64,000 nucleotides of DNA, taken from positions 8,229,001 through 8,293,000 of the forward strand of contig JAWHQI010000040.1 in NCBI GenBank assembly GCA_033032865.1. Direction: 5' to 3'. This document shows positions 57,206 to 64,000 of this stretch, piece by piece; the first letter of the stretch is position 1, and each line of letters begins with the position of its first letter. The notes beneath the pieces are model-generated. The model was not told the origin of the DNA. It did no database searches and was given only the letters and a program-made list of their open reading frames with translations. The stretch is from Dactylorhiza incarnata. Its lineage: Eukaryota > Streptophyta > Magnoliopsida > Asparagales > Orchidaceae. The position numbers and the translations under genes were made by a program.

Positions 57206-58904
57206 TGTTGGAACAACCCTATTACTGATTTGGGCTATGATCACTATCTGTTTATTAGGACTAAGTTGACCCCAATGTATAGCTTAAGGGTCAAGGTTTT
57301 AGGCTGATAGAACTAAGGAAAAGAATCAGTTTCTACATTCGACGAACTCCATACTGCGTTCGACGAACTCCATCCTGCGTTCGACGAACTGCATGCTCCT
57401 GCGTTCGACGAACTTACCAAGGTTCTGCGTTCGACGAACTCATTCTGCGTTCGACGGACTCCTCTCTGCGTTCGACGAAATGCTCTCAGCGGTCGACAAA
57501 AGCTCGTCTCAGCGGTTGATGAACTTCAGTCTCAGGGGATTGACCAAGTCTCGGCGGTTGACCAAGTCTCAGCGGTTGACCAAGTCTCAGCGGTCGACGA
57601 ATTTATTCAGATCGACGAAAGATCTTCTCAGCTCAACGAATTCAATATTCCAGCTAGCTTATCAGATATTATCTTTCAGTTCGACGACCTCCAGCTTGAG
57701 ATCGACGAACTCCAGATTGTGTTCGACGAATTTGTTCAGATCGACGAAATTTGTTATTTCAGTTCAGTATTTCAGAAGGATTATTTTATTCTATTCTCTG
57801 AACTCAGATCTTTCAGCAACGGCTCTATTATATCAAATAAGTAAGGATTATATCTTTCCTTTTATTATTTCGAGAATATAGCCATTGACATTTAGCTGAA
57901 AAGGACACGTTCATGGAAAAAGAAAAAGATATAAAGCGTATCAGATTTGCAGTACATGATATATCTCTTCTGAATATTTTATTCCTTAAATTAAGGGATT
58001 TGAATTTCAAATCTGTCAGAGATTTCAAAAGGAATAAGGAAGAATATATACAGTATTACATTTCAGAATAGTAGGACAGGAAAAAGAAGAGAAAGAATTC
58101 CGTCGAGAGAAAATATACTTTAAGAAGAAAAGAAAAAGCTTTACAGATCTTCATCTTCCTCAAGCAGCAATCTTATTCTCTGAGAACAACATCAACATTC
58201 TTATCTTAGATCTCTGCTGCAAGTTCTAGATCTTCAAAGAGCAACAAATAATCCGAGAAACATTTTGTCTCTCAGATTCATCAGCTATCAGGAAGATACT
58301 TCATTCAAGTGAAAGCTCCATCCTCAACTGTCAACAAATTTCAATCAGACAGGGGGAGCTTTACAACATTATTCCACTAGAGTCTTCTCTCAGATTATTG
58401 ACAGATAAGAACATCTAAACCCTCTTTATCCCCTCTTGTACAGGGTTATAACTCCCTTCAAAAGTTAACCCCTTGGTGGCAGGGCACCTGAATAAAAACC
58501 TGTAGTTTGGTTAGAGCACCTGATCAAAAGCTCATTGGTGTTTGGACACCTGATCAAAAATCCATTGGTGATAGGGCACCTGATCAAAAACCTAGTGGAG
58601 TCCTACCAAGGGTGGTAGAAGAGCAGACGTACCCAGGTTTATTGGGGAACTACTATAAAATCCTTGTGTCCTCTGTGTTTGTGTGATTTTTTGTATTGTG
58701 TTGTGTGCTCTCTTTGTGTTTGTTTTTATAACTCACTCAATACACATATAAGTATCGCTATTTTAATTCCGCTATAAAATTAAGTGAAAAACTTTTTAAT
58801 ACTCTATTCACCCCCCCCCCCCCCCCCCTCTTGAGTGACTTTAAGATCTAACCTCACTTTCAATCGGTATCAGAGGACTTTCCACTGATACCAGAGGACT
58901 TTCA
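57206..58904 (+). repeat. Element G: 3' LTR with extra block
   Basis: Same layout as the 5' LTR. It carries an additional block of about 350 bases (58448-58797) with repeated GCACCTGATCAAAA words and a TATAAAATCC sequence, and a C tract of 18 (58811-58828) where the other LTR has six. It is followed by the CCCTG duplication. Confidence 0.88.
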
Positions 58905-59140
58905 CCCTGTTTTGTGACTCTTCCAGTGCAATCTCAATTGCTAAGAACCCTATCTCACATAGCAGGACTAAACACATTGAGATCAGGTATCACTTCATCA
59001 GGGAGCAAGTGGAGAATGAAGATACCATCCTTGAGTTTGTTCCCACAGACAAACAAGTGGCTGATATATTCACAAAGCCCCTAGATGAAGCTAGGTTTAA
59101 CTTTTTCGAATTCCAATTGGGAATGTTAAACTTAGAATAA
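58905..59140 (+). pseudogene. Element F: C-terminal RNase H, after G
   Basis: Removing G and one CCCTG restores the frame: KTPL is followed by FCDSSSAISIAKNP, SRTKHIEIRYHFIRE, FVPTDKQVADIFTKPLDE and a normal end at GMLNLE, TAA 59138-59140. It is the end of the copia RNase H of F and is intact on this side. Confidence 0.88.
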
Positions 59141-59364
59141 AAACTTCCACGTACTGCTCACTAATCTCCCTACATATAACAGTAAGAAGAACTTGCAGGA
59201 CCAGTACTGACACAAAATGGTCATAAAAGTCATATACTGAAAAAGTCAGAAAGGGGGAGAGAAGAATAACCTGAGTGGTGTGTGGTGATGTATCACATCA
59301 AGGGGGAGTAAAAGATTAATTGGGAGTATCACATCAAGGGGGAGTAAAAGATCAAGGGGAAGCA
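59141..59364 (+). other. Element F: 3' non-coding region with polypurine tracts
   Basis: AAAGGGGGAGAG (59251) and two TCAAGGGGGAGTAAAAG repeats (59298 and 59335) match the multiple polypurine-like tracts of Sireviruses. It is interrupted at 59364 by solo LTR H and resumes at 61191 with the same kind of tracts up to 61409. Confidence 0.75.
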
Positions 59365-61185
59365 TGTAACGCCCCTGATTTTCGTTAATTATTTTTTTAC
59401 GTACCCTCTGTGACGTAATTTTGGCGTAAGGGCATTATGTCAGCTCGCCTGGTAGTGTTTCGAGTTTTAGCTTAGTTAAAGCTTGTGATTTAGGTCAAGC
59501 ATGCGAGATTTCGCGTCGTTTCGAGTTAAAGTGAAGATTTTGAGTGGATTTCAAGATTTTAGCTTCGGAAGGCTTTAGCCCGAGTTTGGCCCGTCGGAAT
59601 TGAATTCTGACTTCGCCGTTGGATTCGTAGCACCGTGTTTTAGTTAAGGTGCGAATTTCATAGAAATCCGAGGTGTTTTGGTCGCCCTCGCAGTTTAAGT
59701 AAATTGGGGAATTAATTAATTACTTAAATAACAAATTTAGGTTTATATATAAGCCTAAAGCCTTCCCCTTTCCCTATTCATCCTCTTCCTCGATCAAAAG
59801 CAGCCGCCGAGGGTTAGGGCGAGAGCGGAGCTTCGTGGAGCCTTCAACCGGCGATTCCTAGGGCTGTAGTGGTCGGAATCGAGTTTGGTTTGAAGATTTG
59901 GAAAGCTCTCGGCGAGATCTTCGTTCTAGTGGTAAGCCTTTCTCGTTTCGTGGAGTTTTGGGAGCTTTGGTGGTGACCTAACCCCTCCTTTTGATCCAAA
60001 AAGTTTCAGGAATCTGTGCTCGTGTGTTTCCCTAGCCGATCCATAGCTTTCGGAGCGGAGGTCTTCGAGTTTGCGAGGTTTAAGGCAAGTGGCTTCCTCC
60101 TCCTCTTTGTTTGGTTAAGTCGTGGTTTGTCTTTCTCCTGATAGACGCTTGATAAACTGTGGGCTCGTGTTTCGAGCGTCTTGTGTGATAGTTAGAAACC
60201 CTAAATTTTCTTCCCCGCGCCACCTGCTTTTGGGCTTGGGGTAGCGGAGGTAGTTAACCGCTCCCGTATAATTTGAGCTGATCAGTCTCTTTAATCGATG
60301 AAACTAAATAAATGAACATGTTTGTTCCTCTTTTGGTATATAGTGCACTGAATGCTTGTTGGTTCTTTGTTGGAGCTCTCTTTCGGTAAATTTGGCTTGG
60401 GTTGGTACCCCTTAAGCCTCGCTTGTTTTTCTGCTAGTTTTCTGCCACTTGTAATTCCTTACTGAGGCGTTCTTTGTTTTATTGAATGCCTCAGGTTCAG
60501 AGCCGTAACGGCTAGTGGTGTAGCCGGAAGTTCAGAGTTTTTGGTAGCTGTTCACCCCGCTGCTGCGAGGTAGTTGTTGTAGTCAGCTCTCTTCTTGTTC
60601 AGACATACTACTTTAGGCCAATGGGTTAGTGTCAATTTGTTGGCGCCCATTGTGCCTCTTTTGGTACTTTATAGTTTATTGCCAGTTTTATGCCACTACT
60701 TTATGACCTGATACATCTTAATCTCTGGGAATGATTTATGTCTAGGTGCATTATAGTTATAAAATGACTTCCTTCATCTCCATATCACATCATTTTAACT
60801 GCAAAACCCTTATATTTAAAGTGACCTAAAGGTATTTTCTACACTTATACTACGCCTAGACATAAGCATATCATTTACCTTATGTCCTATCATCACGTGC
60901 ATATAGGACCTTAAAATGAGTCAAATCAAGTATTTTCCGCTGCAAATATAATATATTTTTTCTTGGTGGACTAGTTGATCCACAAGCTGAGAGACACAGC
61001 CCTTCCCCTAAAACTCTAATAAATGGTTCCCGAACGATAAATTTCCATGTGATCATGATTTGAATTAATAAGTAAGAGGTTTCCGCCTGAGCGTCTGCAG
61101 TTGTCTCCTGCATGACGTGGCATCATGACGCGCATTTTCTCTTACTCTGATATTCTTAAATTCGGAGAAAAGGCGGGTTGTGACA
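59365..61185 (+). mobile_element. Solo LTR H (Ty3/gypsy-type) inserted in F
   Basis: 1821-bp sequence beginning TGTAACGCCCC and ending GGGTTGTGACA, flanked by perfect duplications AAGCA (59360-59364 and 61186-61190). The start resembles chromovirus LTRs. No internal region or partner LTR is present, so it is a solo LTR left by recombination. It has a TATATATAAGCC box near 59742-59753 followed by a CT-rich and then GA-rich leader. No coding sequence was recognised within it. Confidence 0.85.
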
Positions 61186-61190
61186 AAGCA

Positions 61191-61409
61191 GCCTGCTCAA
61201 CAAGAAGACCTCAAAGATAGGGGGAGCAAAAGAGGAAGAGACATACGAATCAAGGGGGAGCTACAAGCTTGATGTAGAGGTACTCATAAATTCAGCAAAA
61301 GATAGGTCAACTCTTACATGCTCATACCTATCATTTAAGATCATCATGTTTATTGTAAAGTGAATGTAGTCTTGAATTGGGATTCTGACTTCTTCAAATA
61401 GGGGGAGAT
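61191..61409 (+). other. Element F: 3' non-coding region, final part, with polypurine tract
   Basis: GATAGGGGGAGCAAAAG (61211), TCAAGGGGGAGCT (61249) and the terminal AAATAGGGGGAGAT (61396-61409) abut the 3' LTR. The last bases AT directly precede TGTTGGG. Confidence 0.8.
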
Positions 61410-63342
61410 TGTTGGGAATCTTGCCCTCATGATTCCTGATTTGGTGAAGTCATCAATTCAAGAGAACTTCACTATGCATTTGATTATCCTCTTAGCTTTA
61501 TCATTTCAGTATAAGATAAGTATAGGCTGGACATATCGCTGACAAGAATGGGGACATCGTTGAAATGATGAGAAAAACAAAGAAGAATGGTTGCGTCTGA
61601 TGTCGTCGAAAAGGCTCAAGCATGTCATCGACAACAACAGACGTATCATCGACAATATCAGACACATCATCAAGAATATGCAGAGCAAAAAAAAGTGGTG
61701 ATATCGTTGTGACATCTACACGACGATATCAGAATGACAAGACAGAGAAGAAGACTCAAAGATGTCGACAATATCGTCAAGAAGAAGCCTTTTCGTCGAT
61801 AAGGCTAAGTCAGAATGAATGCCGTTGAAAAGGCAAAGAGAAGATCAGTGCCGAAGATATCGTTGACAAGAAACTGTGTCGTCGATAAGACTGAACAGGA
61901 TAGGTATCATCGTAAAGAAGCCTTGTCACTGAAGAGGCTAAGTAAGATTGATGACAACTATAACGTCGAAAAGAAGACGTGACGTCGAGAACACTAAGGA
62001 CGGGCAGTTGGTGAAGAACAGTCTGTCGACATGATATCGATCATGTCGTCGAGAAGACAAAGTGATCACAACGATATCAAGCAATCATGAAGATTACGCC
62101 GACATCAGTTAGATGACTTCATGTTGGCTTAAGTACAAATGCAGAAGGGATGTTCCGTGCCGTAGAGACATCTCTATCTGAAGAGGAAGGAATCATACTT
62201 GAAGATCTGTCCAAGTTCAAGGCATCGACAAAGTCCTGTCATCGAGATATTATCCATGTCATTGTAACAATGGAAATATCGTCGAGACAAATTCAAAAGT
62301 AGCTAGACGCGCTGTCAGCATTTAATGATGCCGCCTGATTGTCTAATCAGCGCATGCTCTTGAGGGATGAGCGTCTGTCAGAAAAGTACATCATTGTGAC
62401 CGTTATGCAGCACATCTCAGTCCTATAAAAGGGAATAGTGGATGCCCTAAAGCTCTCTCGATTTTCTGAAACTTAAGAATATCTCCCTAAGCAATCTTGA
62501 ATAGAACAGTAACGGCGGAGACAAGAAAAAGCAAGAACGGAGAACAAGTCAATCATCATCCTTTGTTCTCTAAAGAATCAGTTCAGATTTATCGAATGAA
62601 AAGGTGAAGTTTCAGATAGAAGAAAAGCCTGTAGAAGATTTGCGCTATCGAGTCTGATATCAAAAGCATCTTCTTCAAGTCAAGAAGCCAATCTACATAA
62701 GGCAGAAGAAACAGTTTTCATTACTGTAATATCTTGTATGGCTTGCGGGCCTAGAACTTGTAAGATCTGTTTCAGATCTGAGTGTCAATCTTGAGGTCTT
62801 GAGATCTGTGAGGCTTGAGGGCTAGGGCAGAGGACTTGCGGGTCCAAACGTGTTGAGCTTGCGGGCTCGGGTGCAGTGAAGGGGCTTGCGGGCCTAGGCT
62901 GTAGGCAAGACTTGCAGGTATGTGCTGTGTAGGGCTTGAGGGCCTGAGTGTCGAGCTTGCAGGCTCGGGTGCAGTGAAGCGGCTTGAGGGTCTAGGCTGC
63001 AGGGACTTGCGGGTCCAATCGTGTCGAGCTTGCGGGCTCGGGTGCAGTGAAGGGGCTTGCGGGCCTAGGTTGCAGGGACTTGTGGGTCCGAGTTGTAAGG
63101 CTTGCGGGCCGGAGTCGTTGGCAGAGTTTGCCTAGCCTAGCACACTCCTGGGTAGGCGCAGAGGGACAGAGGATTACTCAAGACACTCGGTCATGAGGAA
63201 CCTCTATACATCCTGTGTCGTATGTGTGCTGAGACTTCTCATGAATCTTCTGTGCATCGCTTACATTAAAATCACTCTTGCTAAATATCTTAAAAACAGC
63301 GATAATCACCTAACCCACCTGGTGATTGTTCTATAACCAACA
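61410..63342 (+). repeat. Element F: 3' LTR
   Basis: 1933 bases, similar throughout to 42857-44791 with scattered substitutions. The TATA box is at about 62423-62432 and the CTTGCGGG array at 62740-63115. It is followed by CCGAT (63343-63347), the right copy of the duplication seen before the SMART element. Confidence 0.9.
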
Positions 63343-63347
63343 CCGAT

Positions 63348-63687
63348 GCTTTGGGCGCATTCAGAAAATATGGAATAAAAAATCTAAAGGTCGTCTATTT
63401 ATAGAAAGCAAGAGATATTTCCGTAATTATTACTTCTCTTGAGACCGCCCAATAAAACTGCACAGACCGCCAAACCTGCATAAGAATTGAGAAATGACAC
63501 AGATATAATCGGTCTCAATAATTGGAGACCGCAACATCTCAGGCAGCATGGTATAATAAGCAGCACAAAATTATAAAAATCACCACAACACTACAGAGAT
63601 CGCAGACAACGAAAATTATACATATTACAAAGTTAAAATTGTCCAGGAATGAGTATTTCAAGATCGGGCGAAATTAGTAATTAAAGT
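63348..63687 (-). promoter_or_regulatory. Promoter and leader of the antisense gene, right of the SMART-F insertion
   Basis: On the minus strand a TATA box, CTATAAATAGACG, lies at about 63405-63393, some 50 bases before the CCGAT target site. The start codon region of the antisense gene lies just beyond the insertion (42369). With SMART-F removed, TATA box, short leader and gene are contiguous. The upstream part (63430-63560) has repeated GGTCTCAA/GACCGC words. Confidence 0.5.
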
Positions 63688-64000
63688 TCATTTCTTATAA
63701 GGTCGCTTCCTTCCTACATGAGCTGCGATGTCTTGCATTTTGTTAACCGCGGTCAGGACAGACGCCGGGTTTTGATTAACTAACATTGCAGTTTGATGAA
63801 CCTTCGACATCTCCCTGTCCACTTGCTCCATGAGAATAACCACAATCTTTGCAGTCGGTCTCTCTTCTGGATGATCGCTAGAGGTCCCGGGCCTCATCGC
63901 CATTTTTGCAGGACCGCCCCTTAACATTGCGACCTCAGTAGATAGAGCGTCAACTTTCCCCTTATAGTACTCTACATCTTTTTCCACTTTATGAAGTGCT
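63688..64000 (-). CDS. Second antisense ORF, 3' part only (5' end beyond the window)
   Basis: Minus-strand frame open from the right edge to a stop at 63688-63690, ending in GRKRPYKK. It is charged, with a likely helical N-terminal part (EKDVEYYKGKVDALSTEVAML) and no domain I know. It lies upstream of the promoter of the other antisense gene and in the same direction. It may be the end of a coiled-coil protein gene of the same Tat element, or of a neighbouring element. Confidence 0.4.
   Translation of the reverse strand, partial: ALHKVEKDVEYYKGKVDALSTEVAMLRGGPAKMAMRPGTSSDHPEERPTAKIVVILMEQVDREMSKVHQTAMLVNQNPASVLTAVNKMQDIAAHVGRKRPYKK

Larger units (their letters stand above)
49633..58904 (+). 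mobile_element. Element G: Ty1/copia (Sirevirus-like) element inserted in F
   Basis: Complete 9.3-kb element with perfect target duplications CCCTG (49628-49632 and 58905-58909). LTRs are at 49633-50950 and 57206-58904, with TGTTGGAACAACCC starts and GACTTTCA ends. The LTRs differ in length (1318 and 1699 bases), mainly by a block of about 350 bases present only in the right one (about 58448-58797). The polypurine tract, AGGGGGAGAT, is at 57196-57205. The gag-pol frame is continuous from 51055 to about 55040 apart from stops. It interrupts the RNase H of F, which reads on correctly when G is removed. Confidence 0.92.
42857..63342 (+). mobile_element. Element F: Sirevirus-like Ty1/copia element, with nested G and H
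   Basis: LTRs at 42857-44791 and 61410-63342 (1935 and 1933 bases) with TGTTGGGA/ACCAACA ends, an initiator-Met PBS (44794-44812), gag and pol in the copia order, and a polypurine tract AGGGGGAGAT (61400-61409). Several further AAGGGGGAG tracts occur upstream of the 3' LTR (59254-59345, 61212-61255), as in Sireviruses. Without G (49633-58904) and H (59365-61185) it would be about 9.4 kb. Its right end abuts the CCGAT duplication. Its left end abuts a SMART element instead of the duplication. Pol is a pseudogene. Confidence 0.9.

Noticed and set aside
62920..63135. Cys/Gly/Leu-rich 71-codon ORF
   Set aside because: It is the translation of the CTTGCGGG array and has no counterpart frame in the other LTR.
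1..64000. tRNA, rRNA or microRNA genes and ordinary host exons
   Set aside because: Read for but none found. The tRNA-like words are primer-binding sites of LTR elements.

Overview
The window is a stretch of plant (flowering-plant type) repetitive DNA made almost entirely of nested LTR retrotransposons. I found no host gene, tRNA, rRNA or CRISPR array. The plant assignment rests on the element families (chromodomain-bearing Ty3/gypsy, Tat-like Ty3/gypsy with a second RNase H, Sirevirus-like Ty1/copia, a SMART/TRIM-sized element, a CACTA terminus) and on primer-binding sites matching plant initiator-Met tRNA. The species cannot be named from the sequence.

Layout. (1) 1-17753: element A, a minus-strand chromovirus with a decayed body (1316-4268). 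Its 3' LTR runs off the left edge (1-1315). Its very long 5' LTR is split into 4269-6661 and 15314-17753 by element B. B (6662-15308, TSD GTACT) is a minus-strand copia-type element with two 1.43-kb LTRs, remnants of gag and no pol. (2) 17754-22054: element C, a plus-strand chromovirus gag-pol pseudogene into whose gag A has inserted. (3) 22055-22631: a near-perfect 577-bp palindrome with TG/CA ends and a 5-bp TSD (ATTTG). (4) 22632-24857: LTR-like non-coding DNA, a CACTA right terminus at 24038 and decayed coding fragments. (5) 24858-32877: a minus-strand copia LTR remnant (J) split by element D (25943-32517, TSD CTTTA). D is a young non-autonomous LTR element with one ORF carrying two zinc knuckles. 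(6) 32878-64000: element E, a Tat-like Ty3/gypsy with gag, protease, RT, RNase H, a second RNase H and integrase on the plus strand. Downstream lies an antisense gene with recognisable introns (about 40866-42420). (7) The leader of that antisense gene is interrupted at CCGAT by 42427-63342: a 421-bp SMART-like element joined to F, a Sirevirus-like copia element. F is itself interrupted by G (49633-58904, TSD CCCTG, another copia element) and by a solo LTR H (59365-61185, TSD AAGCA).

Relative order of insertion read from nesting: C before A before B; J before D; E before the SMART-F insertion, which came before G and H. Most pol genes carry stops or frameshifts. G is the most complete, with a single frame from gag to RT broken by a few stops and one frameshift. 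D has nearly identical LTRs and looks youngest.

Three things stand out. The SMART-F pair shares one TSD across its two outer ends, as if two cDNAs were joined before integration. The 577-bp palindrome is flanked by a retroviral-integrase-type TSD. Finally, several unrelated elements (B, D, F, G, J) all carry arrays of short palindromes just upstream of their TATA boxes.
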